Below are positions 45,566 through 53,549 of a stretch of 64,000 nt of DNA, in pieces. Origin of the DNA: Crocosphaera sp. UHCC 0190 (lineage in GTDB: Bacteria > Cyanobacteriota > Cyanobacteriia > Cyanobacteriales > Microcystaceae); the NCBI RefSeq assembly GCF_034932065.1, contig NZ_JAYGHP010000001.1, positions 1-64,000 on the forward strand, read 5' to 3'. The translations under genes and the position numbers were made by a program. The notes below the pieces were generated by a model. It saw nothing but the letters and a program-made list of their open reading frames with translations. It had not been told where the DNA came from and made no database searches. Every line of letters begins with the position of its first letter. The stretch's first letter is position 1.

Positions 45566-46732
45566 TTATGAATTTCTAAAAATGCCTAACCCTGCTTTAC
45601 TTTCAATGTAATCAGCTAATCTAATAAAATCATCCCTAGGATAACATCTTCCACCAATTAATTTAAACGCTAATTCACTGCGAGGGTTATTCGGATCTTC
45701 CAGCAAATGAATTCCCCAGTAATACAAAAGATCGCTAGAGCGAATACAAACTTCTTCAGGATCAATACAGTGGAATTTATCATCTGTTTGACTAATATCT
45801 TGATAAACATTTAAAAAACTGTCTCGCAGTAGCTTAAATCTATTAACACCAATATTTTTATGGTTATTAATCAAAATAAATAGATGAGCATTTTGATTGA
45901 TTTTGCGAATTTCTTCAACCGTTTTTTTTAATACTCCTCCGTGTTTATTAATTCCTAGAGGATTTAAGGTAGTCGGAATGATGCAATAGTGTAGTTTTTT
46001 GATTAAAGATTCATCATTTCTTTCTAAAGCAGGAGAGCAATCACAAATCACTATTTTACAGTTTCGGGCTGATTCTTCATTCCAAGTTTTTCCATTAAAA
46101 ACCTCAATGGTATTACCAACACCACCAGGGTTAGGCACATAAACCCCATCCCCAACTAATTTATGTAAGTTTTGTTCTGGATCTAAATCTAATAAAGCAA
46201 TATCAAATCCTTGAAGGGCTAAAGCCCCTGCTAAATGGGCTGCAACTGTTGTTTTTCCTACACCTCCTTTACAAGTAAAAACACCAAAATAAATCTTTTC
46301 TGGTTGCTCAATTTCAGAGCTATTTTCTTGATTATTTGCACCATCTTCTGGCCCTCGTATCCATTTAACCGTGTTTTCTTCAGCAACTCCACAAAAAAAC
46401 CTCGAATTTTCTCCCAACCCTCTAATAACAGCAAGAGCAGGGCCACCAAAACCTTTAGTTGTAATAAAAAAGCCACAATTAAACTTTTTACCTTGTGGAG
46501 ATGCTAAAAAATCGATAAACTTCAAAAGTTGTGGAGCCGATACATTATTGTTAAGCCATTTTACTTGAACGGCTCCAAAATTGTTATTTTTTTTTACTGT
46601 TAAATCATATCCAACTTGATTGGGTTTTGCGGTTTCTACGTCCCATTGATAATGACTAAAAAGCTTAGCGACGTGCTGCTCAAAATGAACAAAGTCAGCA
46701 ACAAATTTAGGATTAGTTTTAGTTAAAGACAT
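45566..46732 (-). CDS. Mrr-like nuclease domain fused to ParA-type ATPase
   Basis: The 388-residue protein has an N-terminal restriction-endonuclease-like domain (about 10-125) with E18, D43 (GYDLTV) and Q56-V-K58 (AVQVKW), the E...D...QxK pattern of the Mrr/Vsr-type PD-(D/E)xK fold. A linker (about 128-145) leads to a MinD/ParA domain (about 146-388): deviant Walker A CKGGVGKTT with the signature Lys at 155, Walker A' LDLDPEQN (D182, D184) and the third motif VICDCSPAL. ParA ATPases dimerise on DNA or membrane; here the ATPase may gate a nuclease. No ParB partner is adjacent. It could be a defence or anti-plasmid protein; function unproven. Confidence 0.8.
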   Translation of the reverse strand: MSLTKTNPKFVADFVHFEQHVAKLFSHYQWDVETAKPNQVGYDLTVKKNNNFGAVQVKWLNNNVSAPQLLKFIDFLASPQGKKFNCGFFITTKGFGGPALAVIRGLGENSRFFCGVAEENTVKWIRGPEDGANNQENSSEIEQPEKIYFGVFTCKGGVGKTTVAAHLAGALALQGFDIALLDLDPEQNLHKLVGDGVYVPNPGGVGNTIEVFNGKTWNEESARNCKIVICDCSPALERNDESLIKKLHYCIIPTTLNPLGINKHGGVLKKTVEEIRKINQNAHLFILINNHKNIGVNRFKLLRDSFLNVYQDISQTDDKFHCIDPEEVCIRSSDLLYYWGIHLLEDPNNPRSELAFKLIGGRCYPRDDFIRLADYIESKAGLGIFRNS

Positions 46733-46900
46733 TTTTTTATCCCTATATTAATTATTTAATTGGTTGAAAATATACAGTCACATTTGACCTTATGTTTTCA
46801 TTTTAATCGTTTTAAGATTAATTGAGATCCTTTTCGTCAAAAAACTTCAAGAAAAAACTCTTTTCTTAACATAATAGAAAGAACCGAAAACAAATAACCA

Positions 46901-46921
46901 TTAACTATTAACTATTAACTA
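46901..46921. repeat. Three TTAACTA heptamers (STRR)
   Basis: Three exact tandem copies of TTAACTA. The stop codon and the last residues (LVNS) of the hydrolase at 46908 are encoded by it. A heptamer array is typical of short tandemly repeated repetitive sequences of cyanobacteria. Confidence 0.8.
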
Positions 46922-47822
46922 ATTTCAACCAATCCAATAAAATAGAATTAAACTTATCAGGGCATTCATCATGAGGACAATGGCCAGCCTGCTCTAATTC
47001 TACTAAAGTAATCTTATGATTTAATTGAGAAAATTGAGCAGCTAAAGAAAAAGGAACCAAACGATCTTGACGACCCCAAACTAATAATATCGGGATTTTT
47101 AAACTAGGTAAAACATCCTTAACAGCAGGAGCATAACCAGGCTTTCTCAACCCTTCAAATAACAAACAAAATGTCCTAGCGGCCCCTTCATCTTGGGGAG
47201 GAATAGTAATAATATCAACTAATTCATCGGTTACTTTTAATTTATCATAATAAGCTAATCCGATCCAAGGACGAATAATCTCAGGACGACGAATAATCTT
47301 AAACAATCCTTTTAATAATAAAGGCGGCGCAAATAATCCCTCAAGCGCATTAACAATAGGGCGCAAAACTTTGGGAATTACTTCCTGTCTTAAAGAAACA
47401 TCCGGTAAACTTAACATGGCAATACCTGCCACCATTTCAGGATATTTAAACGCTGCCGTTAAACAAACTAAAGAACCGATAGAATTTCCCACTAAAATAA
47501 CAGGTTTACCTATAAAAGTTTGCCAAAAATCATGGATTTGTTCCACCCAAAGATCAACCGTGTAATCCGCCGCCGCTTTTTTTGACCCCCCAAACCCCAA
47601 TAAATCTAGGGCATAAACCCGATAATCCTGCGCTAAAATCGGCATATTATGCCGCCAATGTTCGATCGCCGCCCCAAATCCATGTAAAAAGATCATAGAT
47701 GGTTGAGATTCTTTCAACTTTCCTCCGGCCGAGGGTAAGAAAGTATAACGGATTGGCCAACCGCGCCAAATCCAGTGCCGTTGCCGTCCAATTCGCATTT
47801 CCCAAGGTTGTTGGTAACTCAC
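46908..47822 (-). CDS. Alpha/beta hydrolase
   Basis: The 304-residue protein has the alpha/beta hydrolase fold: oxyanion strand IFLHGFGAAIEHW, nucleophile elbow VGNSIGSLV (Ser), the late acid in LVWGRQDRLVPF and the His in AGHCPHDE. Similar cyanobacterial proteins are annotated as hydrolases or haloperoxidase-like; the substrate is unknown. It is divergent from infC (241 bases). Its C-terminus is encoded by a heptamer repeat. Confidence 0.88.
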   Translation of the reverse strand: MSYQQPWEMRIGRQRHWIWRGWPIRYTFLPSAGGKLKESQPSMIFLHGFGAAIEHWRHNMPILAQDYRVYALDLLGFGGSKKAAADYTVDLWVEQIHDFWQTFIGKPVILVGNSIGSLVCLTAAFKYPEMVAGIAMLSLPDVSLRQEVIPKVLRPIVNALEGLFAPPLLLKGLFKIIRRPEIIRPWIGLAYYDKLKVTDELVDIITIPPQDEGAARTFCLLFEGLRKPGYAPAVKDVLPSLKIPILLVWGRQDRLVPFSLAAQFSQLNHKITLVELEQAGHCPHDECPDKFNSILLDWLKLVNS

Positions 47823-48063
47823 CCAGTTCGCCTGTTTATAAATCTTTACACCTTTTCATTTTACGATAGTCCTAGGAAGGATTAAACTAGGGAAAAGATG
47901 GGGGCGATTATCCCTAAAAAAGATAACTTCCCCAAACTTAAAAAATAAAATTAATAAATTCAGACAGAACCTGGTAGAAAATCAGTAAAATAAAACAAGC
48001 TACTGAAAAAGCCTTAATCTACTACAGTTCATTCATCCAACCGAGAGACATTAACAAACGCCT

Positions 48064-48600
48064 GTGATAGATAAAAGACGCACACAACGCGATCTCCCCA
48101 AAATCAACGAAAGAATCCGCTTCCCCGAAATTCGAGTCATCGATAGTGATGGTTCACAAGTCGGGGTTGTCACTCCTGAAGAAGCCTTAAAAATCGCTCA
48201 GGAGAGAGAATTAGACCTGGTTTTGGTCAGCGAAACCGCTAAACCTCCTGTTTGCCGCATTATGGATTACGGCAAGTACAAATTTGAACAGGAGAAAAAA
48301 GCCAGAGAAGCGAAGAAAAAACAGCATACTGCTGATGTTAAAGAAGTAAAGATGCGTTATAAAATTGACGAACATGATTATCAAGTGCGAGTCAATCAGG
48401 CCCAACGCTTTCTTAAGTCTGGTGATAAAGTAAAAGCAACGATTACCTTTCGGGGTAGAGAAATTCAACACTCTAATTTAGCTCAAGATTTACTCGATCG
48501 CATGGCTAATGATTTGAAAGATTTGGCTGATATTCAGCAGGCCCCAAAACGGGAAGGAAGAAACATGATGATGTTACTCAGTCCCAAAAAATTAAGTTAA
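48064..48600 (+). CDS. infC: Translation initiation factor IF-3
   Basis: The 178-residue protein has the IF-3 N domain ([17 protein letters not shown]) and C domain ([33 protein letters not shown]). It binds the 30S subunit and checks initiator tRNA pairing. The start is GTG with a stop codon (TAA) four codons upstream and no good Shine-Dalgarno sequence. Unusual starts are known for infC and relate to its self-regulation. A terminator follows at 48627. Confidence 0.95.
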   Translation: MIDKRRTQRDLPKINERIRFPEIRVIDSDGSQVGVVTPEEALKIAQERELDLVLVSETAKPPVCRIMDYGKYKFEQEKKAREAKKKQHTADVKEVKMRYKIDEHDYQVRVNQAQRFLKSGDKVKATITFRGREIQHSNLAQDLLDRMANDLKDLADIQQAPKREGRNMMMLLSPKKLS

Positions 48601-48626
48601 GCTAATTGAAAGCTTAAATCTAGATT

Positions 48627-48658
48627 GACAGGCGTGCTATGGTACGTCTGTCTTTGTA
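48627..48658 (+). terminator. Intrinsic terminator of infC
   Basis: GACAGGCGT and ACGTCTGTC form a nine-pair stem (one G-T) around eight bases, followed by TTTGT, 26 bases after the infC stop. Confidence 0.6.
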
Positions 48659-48680
48659 TGAATAGTTAGGAGAGTCAGAA

Positions 48681-49160
48681 TTGATCACAAATAAGATAAA
48701 AATGGGGTCTTTTTGCATCTTAACTCTGATCGGATTAGCAATGGTCATCGTCTTAAATATAATGCCGGTTCAGGCTAATTCTCAACTAATCACAGAATTA
48801 CAAGAAAATCGTGAACTATGGCGATCGCAACCCATTAATAACTATCAATATACCTATCAACAACAGTGTTTTTGTCCCTCTCCAGGAAATACTCCTCTCA
48901 AAGTCTCGGTCAAAAATGGTAAAATTACTCAAGTTATCGACCTAAAAACCAATCAAGCGATCGCTGATTTAACCTACCCTAAAACCATTAAACAACTATT
49001 TCAAATCATAGCAGAGGCAATTGAAAAAAAAGCCGATGAAATCTTAGTCACCTATCATCCTACCTTGGGTTATCCCACTCGTATCGCCATTGACTATCGA
49101 AAAATGTTAGCCGATGATGAAGTCACTTACACGGTAGAAAATCTCAGTAAACTTAATTAA
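48681..49160 (+). CDS. Exported DUF6174 domain protein
   Basis: The 159-residue protein has a hydrophobic signal segment (about 7-30, cut near VQA-N) and a soluble domain (about 40-155) with WRSQPINNYQYTYQQQCFC and VKNGKITQV. This is the DUF6174 pattern, of unknown function, probably periplasmic or lipid-linked. The TTG start at 48681 is preferred because AGGAGA lies seven bases upstream; an alternative ATG is at 48702. It is followed after 13 bases by the flavodiiron gene. Confidence 0.75.
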   Translation: MITNKIKMGSFCILTLIGLAMVIVLNIMPVQANSQLITELQENRELWRSQPINNYQYTYQQQCFCPSPGNTPLKVSVKNGKITQVIDLKTNQAIADLTYPKTIKQLFQIIAEAIEKKADEILVTYHPTLGYPTRIAIDYRKMLADDEVTYTVENLSKLN

Positions 49161-49173
49161 TGAGTCAAAAAAA

Positions 49174-50898
49174 ATGATGATTAAACCGAGAGATGTTCAA
49201 GTTTGTCCCATTGGTGTTGAAACCCTTGTTTTGCGATCGCGTACCTGGGATCGCTTAAAATTTGAAATTGAATATGGACTACAACGGGGAACTACAGCTA
49301 ATTCCTATCTCATTCAAGCAGATAAAATTGCTTTATTTGATCCCCCTGGTGAATCTTTTACCGAGATTTTTTTAAAGGCAATTAAACAGCGCATTGATCC
49401 AAAAACCATTGATTATGTAATTCTCAGTCATGTTAACCCCAACCGAGGGGAAACTATCAAAGCTTTATTAGAAATTGCCCCCCAAATTACAATTGTTTGT
49501 TCTAATCCAGGGGCGATGTTATTGCCGAATATTTTATTACCCCAATTTCCCAATCAATTAAAAGTCGTTAAAGGAGAAGATACCTTAGATTTAGGGCAAG
49601 GACATGAATTAGAATTTATTCCTACCCCAAACCCCCGTTATCCAGCCCAACTCTGTACCTATGATCCCAAAACAGAAATTCTCTACACCGATAAATTATT
49701 TGGGGCCCATGTTTGCGGTGATCAAATTTTTGATGAAGGGTGGGCAGTTTACGCTGAAGATCGACGCTATTATTTTGATTGCTTAATTGCCCCTTATGGT
49801 AAACAAATTGCCACAGGATTAGAAAAATTGAGCCGAAAACCTGCGAAAATTTATGGTACAGGTCACGGCCCCTTAGTTAGATATGGGTTAACAGAATTAA
49901 CCGCCTTCTATGAACAGTGGTTAAAAGCCCAAAAATCTCAAGAATTGAGTGTGGCCTTGATTTATGCCTCTGCTTATGGCAATACGGCTGTTTTAGGCCA
50001 AGCGATCGCCAGTGGGATCACAAAGGCAGGAGTGAGGGTAGACTCTATTAACGCAGAAGCGGCCGAACCCGACGAAATTAAAGAAGCAATTCGTCAATGT
50101 TCAGGCTTTATTTTTGGTTCCCCTACCCTTGGTGGCCACGCCCCGACTCAAATACAAACTGCATTAGGCATTACTTTGGCCAATGCTGATAAAACCAAAC
50201 TGGCCGGGGTTTTTGGTTCCTATGGCTGGAGTGGGGAAGCGATCGACCTCTTAGAAGGTAAAATTCGGGATGGGGGGTATCAGTTCGGTTTTGACCCCAT
50301 CAGGGTTAAATTTACCCCCACAGAGGGGACTTTGAAAACCTGTGAAGAGGCCGGGACAGATTTTGCCCAAACCATCAAAAAAGCTCAAAAAAGCCGCAAA
50401 CCTAAGTCCTCGGTCAATGAGTCCCAAACGGCGCGAACAGAACAAGCTTTAGGGCGCATTGTGGGGTCTTTATGTATTGTCACCTGTCAACAGGGAGAAG
50501 TAAACGGGGCGATGTTAGCTTCTTGGGTATCTCAAGCAACCTTTAACCCTCCTGGTTTTACGGTTGCGGTGGCCAAAGAACGGGCCATCGAGTCTTTGTT
50601 ACATAAGGGTAGTTCTTTTGTTTTAAATATTCTCAAAGAGGGGAATCATTTGGGGTTAATGAAACAGTTTCTTAAGCCTTTTTCTCCTGGAGAAGATCGC
50701 TTTGCCGGGGTGAAAATTGAGACGGCGGAGAATGGCTCTCCCATTTTACAAGATGCTTTGGCTTATTTGGAATGTACTGTCGGCGATCGCATGGAATGTG
50801 GGGATCATTGGGTAATTTATGGCGTGGCGAAAAAAGGTAAAGTTTTAGAAGAAGGGGTGACGGCGGTTCATTATCGAAAATCTGGTAATCATTACTAA
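49174..50898 (+). CDS. flv1: Flavodiiron protein, class C, Flv1-like (A-type)
   Basis: The 574-residue protein has a metallo-beta-lactamase domain (about 30-245), a flavodoxin domain (about 260-395; SAYGNTAVLGQAI) and a flavin-reductase domain (about 420-574). The canonical diiron ligands are changed: HVNPNRG stands where H-x-E-x-D is expected, and NPRYP replaces the next His region, while D in LYTDKLF and H in GTGHGPL remain. Such neutral or basic replacements mark the A-type subunits (Flv1/Flv2) that pair with Flv3/Flv4 in oxygen reduction beside photosystem I or II. Flv1 rather than Flv2 is likely, not certain. Confidence 0.75.
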   Translation: MMIKPRDVQVCPIGVETLVLRSRTWDRLKFEIEYGLQRGTTANSYLIQADKIALFDPPGESFTEIFLKAIKQRIDPKTIDYVILSHVNPNRGETIKALLEIAPQITIVCSNPGAMLLPNILLPQFPNQLKVVKGEDTLDLGQGHELEFIPTPNPRYPAQLCTYDPKTEILYTDKLFGAHVCGDQIFDEGWAVYAEDRRYYFDCLIAPYGKQIATGLEKLSRKPAKIYGTGHGPLVRYGLTELTAFYEQWLKAQKSQELSVALIYASAYGNTAVLGQAIASGITKAGVRVDSINAEAAEPDEIKEAIRQCSGFIFGSPTLGGHAPTQIQTALGITLANADKTKLAGVFGSYGWSGEAIDLLEGKIRDGGYQFGFDPIRVKFTPTEGTLKTCEEAGTDFAQTIKKAQKSRKPKSSVNESQTARTEQALGRIVGSLCIVTCQQGEVNGAMLASWVSQATFNPPGFTVAVAKERAIESLLHKGSSFVLNILKEGNHLGLMKQFLKPFSPGEDRFAGVKIETAENGSPILQDALAYLECTVGDRMECGDHWVIYGVAKKGKVLEEGVTAVHYRKSGNHY

Positions 50899-50908
50899 GT
50901 TTGTCGTG

Positions 50909-50946
50909 AGGGCTTTAGCTCTAGAATAAGCCCTTGTCGTTTTTTC
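50909..50946 (+). terminator. Intrinsic terminator after flv1
   Basis: AGGGCTT and AAGCCCT pair around a 12-base loop, followed by TGTCGTTTTTTC. It lies 11 bases after the stop codon. The stem words resemble the palindrome at 3191. Confidence 0.75.
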
Positions 50947-50968
50947 TATTTTTTGAGATCTCAATAAA

Positions 50969-52222
50969 ATGAACGTAAAAGTCAATCACCAGAAAGTTTC
51001 TATTATTTTAATAGGAATTCAATTTTTAGCATTTTTCATCGGCATTTTCTGGATAAATCAAGACAAATTTCCTTTCCGAGTTCTAGGAGATGTAAAGCTT
51101 TACTATGATTATTCCTTTAATCTTATGAATGGAAAGTTACCTTACCGAGATTTTTCTGTAGAATACCCTCCACTCGCTTTAGTACCGATGGTATTGCCCC
51201 AAGTAATTAATTTTTGCAAATCTTTATTCGGATTAGTCCCTAATATTCGTGATTATACTAGACTTTTCTGGTTAGAAAATGCCTTATTTAGCACTTATGC
51301 TGCACTGATACTTGCCAAAATAGCGATGATTAATCAATTACGATATCGCTATAAACAAGTGTTGATTACTTATGCTTTGATGGTATTAATTGCGATTCCT
51401 TTACTACCTTGGCGTTATGATTTATTTCCTTCCCTTTTAACCCTTCTCTCATTTTATTCCTTACTCTTAAATCAACCAATCATTGCTGGAATGTTTTTAG
51501 GATCTGGAATCTTAGCCAAATTATATCCAGTGATTTTGATGCCGATTTTTTTTCTTTATTGGTTTGTTCAACAAAACTATAAAGCCTGTTATCAATTCTG
51601 TCTATCAACAATTAGCTTTATTAGCATAATATCTTTACCTTTCTTATTAATTAGCCCTGAAAATTATCTATCTTTTCTAACTTATCATAAACAGCGAGGT
51701 TTACAGATAGAAACTTTACCAGCTTCTTTGATTTTACTGGCTGAGAAACTTGGATTGATTAAGAATCAAGAATCTTTGATACAATACAATTATGGAGCTT
51801 TTCATGTAGCATTACCTCTGGCTGATTTCATAGCAAAAATCTTACCAATACTATTTTTATTACTTTTTATTATAGGAATAATAAAAGCCAAGATTAGTTT
51901 TCAAAAGAATTATCATTCAACGGGTCAAATTAGTATTCAAATTCTTAGCAGATATGTTGTGATAGTCTTATTAATATTTATTTTGTGTAATAAAGTGTTT
52001 TCTCCACAATACATTATCTGGTTATTACCTTTTATTCCTTTGCTAAAATTAACAGAAACTATGATTTGGTGTTTGATATGTATTTTAACAATTATAATTT
52101 ATCCCTTCAATTATCAGTTATTGTCATCTATGGATTACGTCATGATATTACTATTAAACTTACGAAATTTTTTATTTGCTTTTCTAACATTTAGATTAAT
52201 GAAAAGAGATATCATTACCTAA
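50969..52222 (+). CDS. GT87-like (DUF2029) polytopic membrane glycosyltransferase
   Basis: The 417-residue protein has about ten membrane helices. The first extramembrane loop GDVKLYYDYSFNLMNGKLPY and RDFSVEYPPLAL carries the Asp and Tyr-Pro-Pro motifs of the polyprenol-linked mannosyltransferase family (GT-C fold, GT87/DUF2029). The family adds sugars to lipid-linked or cell-envelope acceptors outside the membrane. The acceptor is unknown. Convergent with the small gene at 52406, across a 20-bp hairpin. Confidence 0.75.
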   Translation: MNVKVNHQKVSIILIGIQFLAFFIGIFWINQDKFPFRVLGDVKLYYDYSFNLMNGKLPYRDFSVEYPPLALVPMVLPQVINFCKSLFGLVPNIRDYTRLFWLENALFSTYAALILAKIAMINQLRYRYKQVLITYALMVLIAIPLLPWRYDLFPSLLTLLSFYSLLLNQPIIAGMFLGSGILAKLYPVILMPIFFLYWFVQQNYKACYQFCLSTISFISIISLPFLLISPENYLSFLTYHKQRGLQIETLPASLILLAEKLGLIKNQESLIQYNYGAFHVALPLADFIAKILPILFLLLFIIGIIKAKISFQKNYHSTGQISIQILSRYVVIVLLIFILCNKVFSPQYIIWLLPFIPLLKLTETMIWCLICILTIIIYPFNYQLLSSMDYVMILLLNLRNFLFAFLTFRLMKRDIIT

Positions 52223-52319
52223 GCTGTTAAGCATCTAAGTTGCTACATTAGAGTGACACCGGAGAAAGGGGGACGGGGAGAGAGTTTACTAATTTATTGC
52301 TTAACTTAATCATGTATCC

Positions 52320-52378
52320 TTTAAATGCACAACAGCTTAACCCCACCTTTGAGTAGGATAAGCTGTTGTATATTTAAA
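52320..52378. terminator. 20-bp bidirectional hairpin
   Basis: Arms of 20 bases (18 of 20 paired; TTTAAAT-GC-ACAACAGCTTA on the left, the complement on the right) enclose a 19-base loop. AT-rich flanks make it usable in both directions between convergent genes. Confidence 0.7.
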
Positions 52379-52405
52379 CAACTTATTGTTAATGAAAATA
52401 AACGT

Positions 52406-52657
52406 TTAAGTATTAGCAGGAGCTTCAGGATATAACCCTAATTCTTTCGCTAATTGACGAGCAACATGAATCAAAAATTTAGCCCCATCAGGGTTATTTT
52501 CATGGGCCATCATTGTCGCTACTTGCATCAAAGACTTAATAAAACCAGCATCCAGTAATTCTGTGTTAGAATTCAAAACATCAGGTTCAGAGCCATTGGG
52601 ACAACGCATCAATTCATCAATAAGATTAAAATATTGTTCTTGACGAGGCTGTGTCAT
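52406..52657 (-). CDS. Small conserved cyanobacterial protein of unknown function
   Basis: The 83-residue acidic protein starts QPRQEQYFNLIDELMRCP and contains LDAGFIKSLMQVATMM and LIHVARQLAKELG. This resembles the head region found in cyanobacterial CHAT/TPR proteins, though here it stands alone. The ATG follows TGAGGAAAAATC. It lies 25 bases downstream of the gene at 52683 in the nif region and may share its transcript. The link to nitrogen fixation is positional only. Confidence 0.65.
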   Translation of the reverse strand: MTQPRQEQYFNLIDELMRCPNGSEPDVLNSNTELLDAGFIKSLMQVATMMAHENNPDGAKFLIHVARQLAKELGLYPEAPANT

Positions 52658-52682
52658 GATTTTTCCTCAGATAGCAAATGAA

Positions 52683-53159
52683 TTAGTCATCATCCTCATC
52701 GGAATCTTTGGTTAATACTTCAAAAACCGTTGTGGCACAAGATTCCCGATGTTCATCAATCGTTTTCACTCTTTCTGTAATCAATTTTGCTGCTTCTACC
52801 TGACCCAATTTTGCCAAAATAAAGCCTTGAGACGCATAAGCATTAAGATACAGTCGAATGGACGATTCATTTTGACGCTCGACTAAAATGAATTTAAGTT
52901 GCTCCCATTCTAGCGGTAAGTTTTCGGTTTCCTGGATAATTCTTAAGACTTTTTTCGCAATCTTGAGAGCAATTTCCGGTTTATTTTTATAAAAAAAGAA
53001 GCGATAGGCCCCAATCAAAACATCTAGATTATTTCCCTCTTTCTCTAAAGCTTGATTAATGTATTGTTCTGATAAAATAGTATTTTGCCAATTATCTGTG
53101 GCTAAAATTAATAATTGTTTGACATCTTCTGAGACATCGTACCAGGAGAGTTGGTTCAT
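52683..53159 (-). CDS. Helical (TPR-like) protein in the nif region
   Basis: The frame extends to 53297 across fdxB, but the likely start is ATG 53159 (MNQLSWYDVSEDVKQLLILA), giving 158 residues, with an AGGAGAG motif nearby. The body is helix-turn-helix with TPR-like spacing (QALEKEGNNLDVLIGAYRF, GFILAKLGQVEAAK). It ends in an acidic tail (DSDEDDD). Gene order downstream of fdxB suggests a nif-linked role, but I do not recognise a family. Confidence 0.65.
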   Translation of the reverse strand: MNQLSWYDVSEDVKQLLILATDNWQNTILSEQYINQALEKEGNNLDVLIGAYRFFFYKNKPEIALKIAKKVLRIIQETENLPLEWEQLKFILVERQNESSIRLYLNAYASQGFILAKLGQVEAAKLITERVKTIDEHRESCATTVFEVLTKDSDEDDD

Positions 53160-53242
53160 GATGGTGTGGAGAAAAATTATTACTTCTGACTTGAAAAAGG
53201 GGGAGGTTGCGCCGGAGCGCAACCCCAACCAACAGATCAGAC

Positions 53243-53533
53243 TTACGCAGGTAAAGGTGCGTGAGTATAGCAGTTTTTGGGGCAGATGCGGGCGCAAGCT
53301 TCACAACCAATACAATTGGCTTGATTAACAACAGCCATTACTTTGCGCTCGATTTCATCTTCATCTTCATCAACGAATTCACCCTCTTCGTTCAGGGCCA
53401 GCAAAGATAATACATTCTGACCACAGACTTTGAAACAACGTCCGCAACCGAGACAGGTTTCTTTGTTGATAGACTGAACAAATTTAGGAATCCAGTCGAG
53501 TTTACCGAAGGTGAGACCAGTTAAACTTGCCAT
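53243..53533 (-). CDS. fdxB: Nif-specific 2[4Fe-4S] ferredoxin
   Basis: The 96-residue protein has two Cys clusters, [11 protein letters not shown] and [11 protein letters not shown], each followed by Pro or Gly, with an acidic linker ([13 protein letters not shown]) between them. This is the nif-specific ferredoxin III pattern, an electron carrier for nitrogenase or cofactor assembly. It lies between modBC (16 bases upstream) and the TPR-like gene on the same strand. Confidence 0.93.
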   Translation of the reverse strand: MASLTGLTFGKLDWIPKFVQSINKETCLGCGRCFKVCGQNVLSLLALNEEGEFVDEDEDEIERKVMAVVNQANCIGCEACARICPKNCYTHAPLPA

Positions 53534-53549
53534 AAGTGTTCTCCTTTAT

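Noticed and set aside
52683-53331. Frames extending the TPR-like gene into fdxB
   Set aside because: The upstream part would overlap the ferredoxin gene; the internal ATG at 53159 gives a more sensible protein.
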